The notes: generated from the sequence alone by a model not told the origin. DNA of 23,957 bases from VXYL01 sp047518105 (GCA_047518105.1 JAKZRQ010000238.1:1-23957); one strand, 5' to 3'; shown: positions 7,106 to 14,708, numbered from the stretch's first letter. A program made the numbers and translations.

Positions 7106-7832
7106 CGCCCTTCGAGTCCGGTCCCATCAGGTAGAGATAGAGTTCCATGTGGTCTTCGGGCGCCGGTAGCGTCGACGGGTCTTCCTCCGGATAGGCCGCC
7201 GCGCGCATGGCCGTCCTGGTGGCGCCGGGGTTCACGGAATTGACCCGCGTGCGGCCCGCTGGCGCCAGTTCGTCCGCCAAGACCTCCATCAGCCCCTCCA
7301 GCGCGAACTTCGACACCGCGTAGGCACCCCAGTTGGCCCGCCCCCGGCGACCGACGCCGGACGACGTGAACACCACGGATGCGTCCGGGGCCTGGTCGAG
7401 CAGGGGCAGCAGCGTCCGCGTCAGGATGAACGCCGCGTTGACGTTGATCTGCATGACCTCGAGCCAGTCGTCCACCGGGTAGCGGGCGATGGCCGCGCGC
7501 GGCCCCAGCACACCGGCATTGTGGAGGATGCCGTCCAGGCGGCCGTACTCGCGCCGAATCGCGTGGCGGAGGGTCGTGGCGGCCTCCTCGCTGGCGTACT
7601 TGAAGTCGGCGGGAACCACCACCGGGCGGGTCCTGGTGCGCGCCTCGATGGCGTCGAAGACGGCGTCCAGCTTCGCCTCGGTGCGCCCGAGCAGCACCAC
7701 GTCCGCGCCGTGTTCGGCGTAGGCCAGGGCCGCGGCCCGACCGATGCCGTCGCCGGCGCCGGTGACCAGGACAACCCGGCCGGCGAGGAGATCCGGGCGC
7801 GGCGGGCCGCCCCCTTCAGACCTTGGTGGCAT
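7062..7832 (-). CDS. yciK: SDR-family oxidoreductase YciK
   Basis: Short-chain dehydrogenase/reductase of the YciK group; substrate unknown. The NAD(P)-binding motif TGAGDGIG is at residues 24-31, HNAGVLG near 100, and the catalytic Tyr-Lys pair is in WGAYAVSKFALEG. The C-terminus (YLYLMGPDSKGVTGQRFDA) matches the YciK pattern ending in a 'lmG.DS...TG..fdA' segment. The ATG at 7832 gives 256 residues (E. coli 252); an in-frame ATG at 7856 is possible but longer than the family. The start lies inside the last codons of ubiG, so the two are coupled. In Pseudomonas a gph-type phosphatase sits between ubiG and yciK; it is absent here. Confidence 0.9.
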   Translation of the reverse strand: MPPRSEGGGPPRPDLLAGRVVLVTGAGDGIGRAAALAYAEHGADVVLLGRTEAKLDAVFDAIEARTRTRPVVVPADFKYASEEAATTLRHAIRREYGRLDGILHNAGVLGPRAAIARYPVDDWLEVMQINVNAAFILTRTLLPLLDQAPDASVVFTSSGVGRRGRANWGAYAVSKFALEGLMEVLADELAPAGRTRVNSVNPGATRTAMRAAAYPEEDPSTLPAPEDHMELYLYLMGPDSKGVTGQRFDAASWSPP

Positions 7833-8541
7833 GCAGCATGTAGTTGACGCCGACATCGGCGCCGAAGCGGCATCGGCGGGTCAGCGGGTTGTAGCTGACG
7901 CCGGCGATGTCGCGCACCACGAGGCCGGCATCGCGGCACGCCTTCGACAGCTCCGCCGGGCGGACGAGCTTGTCGTAGTGGTGGGTGCCCTTGGGCAGGA
8001 TGCCGAGCAGGTGCTCCGCTCCGACGATGGCCAGCGCGAACGCTTTCAGTGTCCGGTTGATGGTGGCGAGGAAGACATCGCCGCCGGATGCGGTGAGCGC
8101 CGCAAGCGCCTGCACGGTGGAGGCGACGTCGGGGACGTGCTCCAAGGTCTCGAGGCAGGTCACCACGTCGAATTCACCGGGCCCGGTGTCGAGAAAGCTC
8201 TCCGGCGTCGCGCGGACATAGTCGATGCCCTCGATGCCGCGTTCCGCCGCGTGCAGGCGGGCGACGGTCAGGGGCGCTTCGCCGGCGTCGATGCCGGTGA
8301 CGTCCGCGCCGAGACCGGCAAGCGCTTCGGTGACCAGCCCGCCGCCGCAGCCCGCATCGAGCACGCGCGCCTCCTCGAGCGGGGTGGCGCTGTGCTTGAC
8401 GATGTAGTCCACCCGGGGCGCATTGATGTCGTGCAGCGGCTTGAAGTCGCCGTCCGCATCCCACCAGCGATGCGCCAGGGCTTCGAACTTGGCGACTTCC
8501 TCGGCATCGACGTTGATCATGGGATTCGCCCTAGCGTTCAT
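7816..8541 (-). CDS. ubiG: Ubiquinone biosynthesis O-methyltransferase UbiG
   Basis: SAM-dependent methyltransferase performing both O-methylation steps of ubiquinone synthesis, at the inner face of the membrane. The N-terminal signature EEVAKFEALAHRWWD (residues 14-28) and FKPLHDINAPR are characteristic. SAM motif I VLDAGCGGG is at 60-68; LETLEHVPD, INRTLKAFALAIVGAEHLLG and GTHHYDK follow. It has 241 residues (E. coli 240). The ATG at 8541 is chosen by alignment with the E. coli N-terminus. It overlaps the yciK start by 17 bp. In related genomes mtaD usually lies immediately upstream; here an accessory island separates them. Confidence 0.95.
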   Translation of the reverse strand: MNARANPMINVDAEEVAKFEALAHRWWDADGDFKPLHDINAPRVDYIVKHSATPLEEARVLDAGCGGGLVTEALAGLGADVTGIDAGEAPLTVARLHAAERGIEGIDYVRATPESFLDTGPGEFDVVTCLETLEHVPDVASTVQALAALTASGGDVFLATINRTLKAFALAIVGAEHLLGILPKGTHHYDKLVRPAELSKACRDAGLVVRDIAGVSYNPLTRRCRFGADVGVNYMLHATKV

Positions 8542-8563
8542 GAGGCACCGTCATCCTTACACT

Positions 8564-8842
8564 TTAACCAGGTTCTGCGACACTCCGCATGATCTCGCAC
8601 GGTCTCCAGTTTCTTGTCCAGTGCTCGTCCGTGGGCACATGAGCCAGCCGGACGCTCTTACAGACGTTGCTGCGGAACTCCGATGCGAGAAATCCGCGCG
8701 CCAACCGCAGGACCACGCCCTCGCGTTCGCCACCCAGTCCCGAGGTCTCGCGATGCGAGTTCTCGACGAATGATCGTATCTCGGCTACGGATTGGAAGGC
8801 GCCACTGAACAGAACCGGAACCACCGGGGATCTCGTTTCCCA
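8564..8842 (-). pseudogene. RNA ligase C-terminal fragment (relic)
   Basis: One minus-strand frame ending in TAA at 8564-8566 encodes VPVLFSGAFQSVAEIRSF, GGEREGVVLRLARGF, SNVCKSVRLAHVPTDEHW and TRNW. These look like nucleotidyltransferase motifs IV (EGVVLR) and V (K-S-VR) plus the 'VR..HV.TDEHW' tail that I associate with a family of bacterial RNA ligases. The upstream lysine motif (KxDG) and about the first two thirds of such a ligase are missing: the frame opens at a TGA at 8843-8845, where the PIN-like fragment begins in another frame. Family assignment is from recall of the motif pattern, without a database search. It is almost certainly non-functional as a ligase. Confidence 0.6.
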
Positions 8843-8948
8843 TCAAGTCGAGTCGGTCGATACAGGTGAGCTGGCACCGCTCGTCAGCATGGGTATCGCG
8901 TCCATTCGCCGCGACCGCGACGTTAGTGTCGACGACGAATACGTTCAT
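8843..8948 (-). pseudogene. Truncated PIN-like gene coupled to the ATPase
   Basis: An ATG at 8948 overlaps the ATPase stop as ATGA and opens a frame beginning MNVFVVDTNVAVAANGRDTH followed by ADERCQLTCIDRL. VVDTNV with its first acidic residue is the N-terminal strand of PIN-domain ribonucleases, and the 'VDtNV..aANgr..hA...CqlaCi..L' pattern fits a PIN-like partner often found beside such ATPases (recall, not searched). After about 35 residues the similarity stops and the frame runs on without family features to 8658. The rest of the PIN domain with its other acidic residues is missing, so this is a relic joined to the RNA ligase fragment. Confidence 0.55.
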
Positions 8949-10336
8949 TCGGATTGCGCGAGTTTTCTGGTGAGCGAAGCCGTTGCTATTGCGGCAAGCT
9001 CGCCAAGCTCGTCGCCGAAGAACCTATCGGGCCAGTTTTCGATTTCACCCCACTCATTGAGCGCAAGATCGACCGCCTTCGCCCCGTTTGTAGCTGTCGA
9101 GACAAAATACAGCTTCACATCCTCGGAGGTGGCTTTCTTCTCCGCCACCCGTCGTTGCAGGCGACGCAGCAGGTGTTCGCTATGGCTCTCCACGATAATC
9201 TGAACGTTGCGCGCCTCCGAGACGTTGAGCATGACGTCCGCCAAGCCGCTCTGTACGGCGGGATGCAGGTGAATCTCCGGCTGCTCCAGAACCACCGTGG
9301 CACCTTCCGGCACGTAGTAGAGCAGCACGAGTACGGGCAGTATCTGCGATACGCCGAAACCAACGTCGGTCAGTGTGGCCGGCACGCTCCTTGGGCCGGT
9401 TTTCACTACCGCGCGGTATAGGTTCGATCCTGGTGCGATTTCGTCGATACGGAAGTCGTGAATGAGTCCCAGCTCGTTCAACCAGTAGGCAATCATCTCC
9501 TGGAACGACTTCCCTCGCTTTCTATACCCGAGACTCCGTCTCTTGTTGTCACGAGTTGCCGCGAGAATCGCATCGACCGTGCGTTCGCCCCGTTGTCCGA
9601 CGTCGACAGGACTCGATCCGGCCCAGTGATGTTCTCGTTGCGGGTATTCCCGCAATGGACCCAGATAGTAGATCGAGTCCATCAACTTCTCGTATTCCAG
9701 CTCGAACTCGGCGAGAAAACCCGGGAGAAAACCCGGGAGAAAACCCGTATTGTTGAACGAGATCCTGGTTTCCGACGGGAACAGGTGCGTCTTGACCGGA
9801 TGCGAGAGTCGTGGCGGTCGACCTCGATCACGTGCGGGCTCGAAGTCACCGTCGATTGTCAGCTCGAATTCGGTCTCCGAACCGGTCTTGGCTTGCAGCG
9901 AGAAATCCGTATCGGCGAACCGGTAGGCGAGCCGGTAGGGCCAAAGTCGCCCCTGCGTTGAGCCGACCTGCCTTAGGCCGACCTCACACCGCGTCTGAAG
10001 ACAATTCGCTTCGTACAGTGGCTTGGCGCTCGTAGGATCGGCGATCTTGAGCATGCCGGGCAGCGTCCAATCGAGACGCCAACGAATCCGTTCCTGTTCA
10101 TCGTGGCGATGCACGACATCCCTGAATGTTCCCAGATTCACCATGTCGGCCGGGCTACCAAAGTCGAGAACCAGGCCCCGGTCCGTCGCGTTCCTGGTTT
10201 GCTTCAGTAGAAGGAGGAACTGCAGGAGGCTGCTCTTGCCGGCGCTGTTGGTTCCGAAAAAGCCCGTCACCTTGCCGAACTTCAGATCCGTTTCCTGCCA
10301 CGCCTTGAAGTTGCTGAACTGAAGACGGCTTAGCAT
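8945..10336 (-). CDS. AAA family ATPase with DUF3696-like C-terminus (SMC/OLD-like)
   Basis: 463-residue ABC/SMC-type ATPase. The start is MLSRLQFSNFKAWQETDLKF, with Walker A GTNSAGKSS at 28-36, a signature-like VGFGVSQILPV, Walker B VVLEQPEIHLHP and a downstream ESHSEHLLRRLQRRV. The tail NWPDRFFGDELGEL resembles DUF3696. Such proteins occur in phage-defence or toxin-like gene pairs; no function is proven. ATG at 10336 is chosen because homology begins there, with gggaa nine bases upstream. GC content is visibly lower than in the flanking genes, suggesting transfer. A 12-bp tandem repeat (9713-9747) encodes a PGFL repetition. The stop overlaps the start of the truncated PIN-like gene. Confidence 0.85.
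   Translation of the reverse strand: MLSRLQFSNFKAWQETDLKFGKVTGFFGTNSAGKSSLLQFLLLLKQTRNATDRGLVLDFGSPADMVNLGTFRDVVHRHDEQERIRWRLDWTLPGMLKIADPTSAKPLYEANCLQTRCEVGLRQVGSTQGRLWPYRLAYRFADTDFSLQAKTGSETEFELTIDGDFEPARDRGRPPRLSHPVKTHLFPSETRISFNNTGFLPGFLPGFLAEFELEYEKLMDSIYYLGPLREYPQREHHWAGSSPVDVGQRGERTVDAILAATRDNKRRSLGYRKRGKSFQEMIAYWLNELGLIHDFRIDEIAPGSNLYRAVVKTGPRSVPATLTDVGFGVSQILPVLVLLYYVPEGATVVLEQPEIHLHPAVQSGLADVMLNVSEARNVQIIVESHSEHLLRRLQRRVAEKKATSEDVKLYFVSTATNGAKAVDLALNEWGEIENWPDRFFGDELGELAAIATASLTRKLAQSE
9713..9747. repeat. 12-bp tandem repeat in the ATPase gene
   Basis: Nearly three copies of GAGAAAACCCGG (9713-9724, 9725-9736, 9737-9747). On the minus strand they encode a repeated four-residue PGFL unit. 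The frame is kept because the unit is a multiple of three. Confidence 0.8.
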
Positions 10337-10463
10337 GTCTATCGTTCCCAATGGTCCTCGACGCGAGACACACTCGCGCAACGAGACATACCCGCGCGGT
10401 GCGCGTGTGCGCACTCTGCGCGGTTGCGCGCATTGCGGTTGCGCAAGCCTACCATTGTCCGGA

Positions 10464-11864
10464 TCACCGGCCCGAGAATTTGGCGCGCCAAGCGGCGCCT
10501 TGGGCGAGCGTCTCGTCCACGTCGAGCGTCGTCCAGACGCCGTTGTCGAACACGCACCGGCCGTCGATGAAGGTGTGCGTCACCCGCGCTCCGGCGGCCG
10601 CGTGGACGAGTTGGGCATGGGGGTCGTTGAGCGGCTGCATCGACGGGTGGCGAATGTCCACGGCGACGAGGTCGGCGCGCTTGCCGACTTCGATGGAACC
10701 GATGCGGTGGTCAAGGCCCAGCGCGCGGGCGCCATCCAAGGTCGCCATGGCAACGACGTCGGCGGCGCGCAGGGCGGTGGGGTCGGCGGTCTGGCTCTTC
10801 GCCAGGAGGGCCGCCAGGCGCGCCTCGGCGAACAGATCGAGGCCGTTGTTGGAGGCCGCGCCGTCGGTGCCGAGGCCGACGGTGGCGCCGGCGGCGCGGA
10901 ACTCGGCCACCGGACAGACGCCGCTGGCGAGCTTCATGTTGGAATGCGGACAGTGGATCACGCGTACGCCGCGTTCCGCCACCAGGCGGATTTCGCTGTC
11001 GGTGACCGCGGTCATATGTACCGCCTGCAGGTTTTCCGTGAGCAGGCCGATGGTGTCCAGCACCCCGATCCACGTGCCGCCTTGAGTCCGCCTGGCCCCG
11101 GCGACCTCGTCTGCCGTCTCGTGCAGGTGGATGTGCACATCGGCATCGACCTCGTTGGCCAACCTGGCCACCCGTTTCAGCCGCTCGACGTCGACGGTGT
11201 AGGCGGCGTGGGGACCGAAGCAGGTGGTGATCAACTCGTCGCCGCGGAACCGGTCGCGGAGCGCCAAGCCCTTGGCCAGGCAGTCGTCGAAGTCCTGGGC
11301 GTAGGGATTCGGCAGTTCGATCAACGGAAACGCCGCCTGCAGCCGGAAACCGGCCTCCCGGCTGACCATCGCCGCAGTCTGGGGAAAGTAGTACATGTCG
11401 GCCGCCGTGGTGGTCCCCGAAGCCACCATCTCGGCGATCGCGAGGCGCGTGCCGTCGCGGACGAAGTCCGCATCCATCCAGCGCGCCTCCAACGGCCAGA
11501 TGGTGTTGCCGAGCCACGCGTCGAGCGGTTCGTCTTCGCCGAGGCCGCGAAACAGGGACATCGCCAGGTGTCCGTGGGCGTTGACCAAGCCGGGCATCAG
11601 GAGATGGTCGTCCAAGGCGAGATGGCGGGAACCGGGGTGGTCGGCGAGGACTTCGTCGCGTGGCCCGAGGGCGACGATCACGCCGTCGCGAACGGCCACG
11701 CTCATGCCTCGAAGTACGTCGTTGCGCGGTGCCACGGGGAGCAGCAGGCTCGGCGACAGCACCAGGTCTGCCACCCTGGCCACCCTGGCCATCCTGGCCA
11801 CCCTGGCCACCTTGGCCACCTTGGAATGTGCCTTGGAAAAGCCGGGGACGGGTGAATCTGTCAT
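10464..11864 (-). CDS. mtaD: Amidohydrolase, MtaD/TrzA type (5-methylthioadenosine/S-adenosylhomocysteine deaminase)
   Basis: Metal-dependent deaminase of the nucleoside-salvage type. Metal ligands are visible in NAHGHLAMSLFRG (H97, H99), HIHLHETADEV, VIHCPHSNMKLASG and GTDGAASNN. It has 466 residues from the ATG at 11864, about 25 more than I expect. The excess is an N-terminal run of Val-Ala-Lys/Arg triplets encoded by a 9-bp tandem repeat at 11769-11822, before the conserved start VADLVLSPSLLLPV. Several in-frame GTG codons and one ATG inside that repeat could also initiate, so the true start is open. It is divergent from gyrA with a 58-bp gap. In Pseudomonas mtaD neighbours ubiG and gyrA, so its location supports the name. 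Confidence 0.87.
   Translation of the reverse strand: MTDSPVPGFSKAHSKVAKVARVARMARVARVADLVLSPSLLLPVAPRNDVLRGMSVAVRDGVIVALGPRDEVLADHPGSRHLALDDHLLMPGLVNAHGHLAMSLFRGLGEDEPLDAWLGNTIWPLEARWMDADFVRDGTRLAIAEMVASGTTTAADMYYFPQTAAMVSREAGFRLQAAFPLIELPNPYAQDFDDCLAKGLALRDRFRGDELITTCFGPHAAYTVDVERLKRVARLANEVDADVHIHLHETADEVAGARRTQGGTWIGVLDTIGLLTENLQAVHMTAVTDSEIRLVAERGVRVIHCPHSNMKLASGVCPVAEFRAAGATVGLGTDGAASNNGLDLFAEARLAALLAKSQTADPTALRAADVVAMATLDGARALGLDHRIGSIEVGKRADLVAVDIRHPSMQPLNDPHAQLVHAAAGARVTHTFIDGRCVFDNGVWTTLDVDETLAQGAAWRAKFSGR
11769..11822. repeat. 9-bp tandem repeat at the mtaD N-terminus
   Basis: About six copies of ccaccctgg with scattered changes (ccatcctgg, ccaccttgg). On the minus strand they read GTGGCCAGG or GTGGCCAAG and encode Val-Ala-Arg/Lys triplets. 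The array starts 42 bp into mtaD and lies about 100 bp upstream of gyrA. Confidence 0.85.
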
Positions 11865-11870
11865 CGTCGA

Positions 11871-11876
11871 ATTATA
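11871..11876 (-). promoter_or_regulatory. Consensus -10 box for mtaD
   Basis: Minus-strand TATAAT at 11876-11871 is a perfect sigma-70 -10 box. Transcription would start about seven bases on, near 11864, which is the mtaD ATG, implying a leaderless or near-leaderless message if this ATG is used. No clear -35 is seen. On the plus strand TACGAT at 11886-11891 is a possible -10 for gyrA. Confidence 0.4.
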
Positions 11877-11922
11877 CGTCCGTGGTACGATAGTCGGCTT
11901 ATCTCGACAACGCCCCATTCCA

Positions 11923-14703
11923 ATGTCCGACGCTGACTCCGGCGCAGAGTCGTCGCCGCCGCCTGCGCGGGGAATCGTCTCCCGCAGCATCGAGGACGAA
12001 CTCCGGCAGTCGTATCTCGCCTACGCGATGAGCGTCATCGTCAGCCGCGCCCTGCCCGACATTCGGGACGGCCTGAAACCCGTGCATCGGCGGGCGCTTT
12101 TCGCCATGAGCGAACTAGGCATCACCTTCAACCGACCCTATCGGAAGTCCGCCTACGTGGTGGGCGAGGTCATGGGCAAGTACCACCCCCACGGCGACAG
12201 CGCCATCTACGAGACCATCGTGCGCATGGCCCAGGACTTCGCCATGCGCTACACCCTGGTGGACGGGCACGGCAACTTCGGTTCCATGGACGGCGATCCA
12301 CCCGCGGCCCAACGCTACACCGAGGTCCGCATGGAGCGGATCACCGCCGAGATGCTGGTCGATCTCGACAAGGAAACGGTCGACGTCGTGCCCAACTACG
12401 ACGAGACCCTGACCATCCCGGAGGTGCTGCCCACGCGGGTGCCCAACCTGCTGGTCAACGGCTCGTCCGGCATCGCCGTGGGCATGGCGACCAATATCCC
12501 GCCGCACAATCTCACCGAGGTCGTCAACGGCTGTCTTGCCCTGCTCGACGAGCCCGGCTTGTCGGTGGACGAACTCATGGAGTACATCCAGGGTCCGGAT
12601 TTCCCCACCGGCGCCATCGTCAACGGCCGCGCCGGCATCGTGCGCGCATACCGGACCGGTCGCGGCCGCATCTTCGTGCGCGCCAAGGCCCACGTCGAAG
12701 GGGTCGGCAGCGGCAAGGAGACGATCATCGTCACCGAGCTGCCCTACCAGGTGAACAAGGCGCGGCTGGTCGAGAAGATCGCCGAACTGGTCAAGGAAAA
12801 GCGCGTCGAGGGCATCTCCGCACTGCGCGACGAGTCCGACAGGGACGGCTTGCGCGTGGTCATCGAATTGCGCCGCGGCGAACCCGGCGAGGTGGTGCTC
12901 AACAACCTTTACGCCCTGTCCCAATTGCAGACGGTGTTCGGCATCAACTGCGTCGCCCTGGTCGACGGGCAACCGCGCACGGTCAACTTGCGCGACATGC
13001 TGGACGCGTTCATCCGCCACCGCCGCGAAGTGGTGGTGCGGCGCACCACCTACCTGTTGCGGCGGGCCCGGCGACAGGGTCACCTGCTGGAGGGCCAGGC
13101 GGTGGCGCTGGAGAACATCGACGCGGTGGTCGAGGTGATCCGTTCGTCCCGGTCGACGGCGGAGGCGCGCGCCGGCCTCATGGCGAAAGGCTGGCCGGCG
13201 GCTTCGATCCAGGCGCTGTTGAGGAGAACCGATGGCCACGCCTGCCGCCCGGAAGGCTTGGGCGCCGAGTTCGGGCTGGGCGACGACGGCCGCTACGCCC
13301 TGTCCGCCGAACAGGCCCAGGCCATCCTCGCGATGACCTTGAACCGGTTGACGGCGCTGGAGAAGGACAAGCTGGTCGAAGACTACGCGAAGACGCTTGC
13401 CGAGATTCAGGGACTGCTGGACATCCTCGCTTCGCAGGCGTTGCAGAAACAGATCATCCACGAAGAACTCGAGGACATTCGCGAACGCTACGGCGACGAG
13501 CGCAAGACGGAGATACTGTCCTCCCAACTCGACCTCACGGACGAGGATCTCATTGCCGAAGAGGACGTGGTGGTCACGGTCTCCCACCGGGGCTACGCCA
13601 AGACCCAGCCGCTGTCGGTCTACCAGGCGCAACGTCGAGGCGGCACCGGACGCGCCGCCACGGGCCTGCGCGACGAGGACTTCGTCGAACATCTGCTGAC
13701 CGCCAACAGCCACGACACCCTGCTGTGCTTCTCCGACGCCGGCAAGGTGTACTGGCTGCGGGTGTTCCGCATCCCCCAAGGGTCGCGCACCGCCCAGGGC
13801 CGGCCGCTCGTCAACCTCCTGGCCCTGGACGACGGCGAGAGAATCACCGCCATTCTGCCCCTGCCCCGCGCGTCCGCGGACGCCGATGCCGCAGACCTCG
13901 TCGCCGAGGAGGAGGACGACGACGCCGATGCGGCGGACCCCGTCGCCCAGGAGGACGACGATGCGCAGACGCCGGTGGAGGAGGAAGATTCTCCAACGGG
14001 CGACGACACCTTCGTGTTCATGGCCACCGCCAACGGCACGGTGAAGAAGACGCCGCTGGCGCGGTTCTCGCGACCACGCACAAGCGGCTTGATCGCCCTC
14101 GGGCTCGAACCCGGCAACATCCTGGTCGGCGCCGCCATCATCGATGCCGCCGCCGAAATTCTCCTGGTGGCGAACTCGGGCAAGGCGGCGCGCTTCAAGG
14201 CGTCGGCCGTGCGCGCCGTGGGGCGCACCGCCCGTGGCGTGCGCGGCATCCGGCTGACCGAAGATCACCGCTTGATCGCCCTGATCGTGCCCCGCGCGGA
14301 CGGTTTCCTGCTCACGGCCAGCGAACGGGGATACGGCAAACGCACCGCCATCGGCGAATTCCCCGCCAAGGGCCGCGGCGGCAAGGGCGTCATCGCCATG
14401 CGGACCGGCGAACGCAACGGCGAACTGATCGGCGCCGTCCAGGTGTTCGAGGACGACGAGATCATGCTCATCAGCGACCAGGGCACGCTGGTCCGCACCC
14501 ACGCCGCGGACGTCTCGGAAGTCGGCCGCAATACCCAGGGCGTCCGCCTGATCAAGCTGGCCGACGACGCCAAGCTGGTGGGGGTCGAGCGCATCGTCGA
14601 AACGGTGAACGACGATGCCGGCGCGGGCGCCGAGGATGCCGGCGCGGGCGCCGAGGTCGAGGGCCGGCCAAGCGGGTCCGACACCGACGCCTTGGACGCC
14701 TGA
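11923..14703 (+). CDS. gyrA: DNA gyrase subunit A
   Basis: Breakage-reunion subunit of the type II topoisomerase that introduces negative supercoils. The catalytic tyrosine is Y132 (AAQRYTE). The quinolone-resistance region reads YHPHGDSAIYETIVRMAQ, with Ser93 and Glu97 at E. coli S83 and D87. The GyrA-box QRRGGTGRAA begins the C-terminal beta-pinwheel. The protein has 926 residues (E. coli 875). About 45 extra acidic residues (roughly 649-696) interrupt the pinwheel before TFVFMATANGTVKKTPL; the tail is also Ala/Gly/Glu/Asp-rich. The ATG at 11923 precedes the conserved RSIEDELRQSYLAYAMSVIV. First gene of the operon running to cmk; serC follows after five bases. Confidence 0.97.
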   Translation: MSDADSGAESSPPPARGIVSRSIEDELRQSYLAYAMSVIVSRALPDIRDGLKPVHRRALFAMSELGITFNRPYRKSAYVVGEVMGKYHPHGDSAIYETIVRMAQDFAMRYTLVDGHGNFGSMDGDPPAAQRYTEVRMERITAEMLVDLDKETVDVVPNYDETLTIPEVLPTRVPNLLVNGSSGIAVGMATNIPPHNLTEVVNGCLALLDEPGLSVDELMEYIQGPDFPTGAIVNGRAGIVRAYRTGRGRIFVRAKAHVEGVGSGKETIIVTELPYQVNKARLVEKIAELVKEKRVEGISALRDESDRDGLRVVIELRRGEPGEVVLNNLYALSQLQTVFGINCVALVDGQPRTVNLRDMLDAFIRHRREVVVRRTTYLLRRARRQGHLLEGQAVALENIDAVVEVIRSSRSTAEARAGLMAKGWPAASIQALLRRTDGHACRPEGLGAEFGLGDDGRYALSAEQAQAILAMTLNRLTALEKDKLVEDYAKTLAEIQGLLDILASQALQKQIIHEELEDIRERYGDERKTEILSSQLDLTDEDLIAEEDVVVTVSHRGYAKTQPLSVYQAQRRGGTGRAATGLRDEDFVEHLLTANSHDTLLCFSDAGKVYWLRVFRIPQGSRTAQGRPLVNLLALDDGERITAILPLPRASADADAADLVAEEEDDDADAADPVAQEDDDAQTPVEEEDSPTGDDTFVFMATANGTVKKTPLARFSRPRTSGLIALGLEPGNILVGAAIIDAAAEILLVANSGKAARFKASAVRAVGRTARGVRGIRLTEDHRLIALIVPRADGFLLTASERGYGKRTAIGEFPAKGRGGKGVIAMRTGERNGELIGAVQVFEDDEIMLISDQGTLVRTHAADVSEVGRNTQGVRLIKLADDAKLVGVERIVETVNDDAGAGAEDAGAGAEVEGRPSGSDTDALDA
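13879..13962 (+). repeat. 42-bp imperfect tandem duplication in gyrA
   Basis: Two 42-bp units starting at 13879 and 13921 (both begin gacgccgatgc) encode DADAADLVAEEEDD and DADAADPVAQEDDD. They form most of the acidic insertion in the GyrA C-terminal domain. Confidence 0.75.
14614..14655 (+). repeat. 21-bp perfect tandem duplication in the gyrA 3' end
   Basis: Two identical 21-bp units (14614-14634, 14635-14655) beginning gatgccggcgcgggcgcc encode a doubled DAGAGAE in the GyrA tail. Perfect identity suggests recent slippage. Confidence 0.85.
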
Positions 14704-14708
14704 CCGCC

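Noticed and set aside
12205..12215. GyrA Glu97 as an acquired quinolone-resistance mutation
   Set aside because: Glu is the normal residue at this place in many bacteria and the adjacent serine is intact.
12115..14502. Long minus-strand open frame antisense to gyrA (795 codons)
   Set aside because: A shadow of gyrA: composition rich in His/Val/Asp/Gly typical of antisense frames, with no domain.
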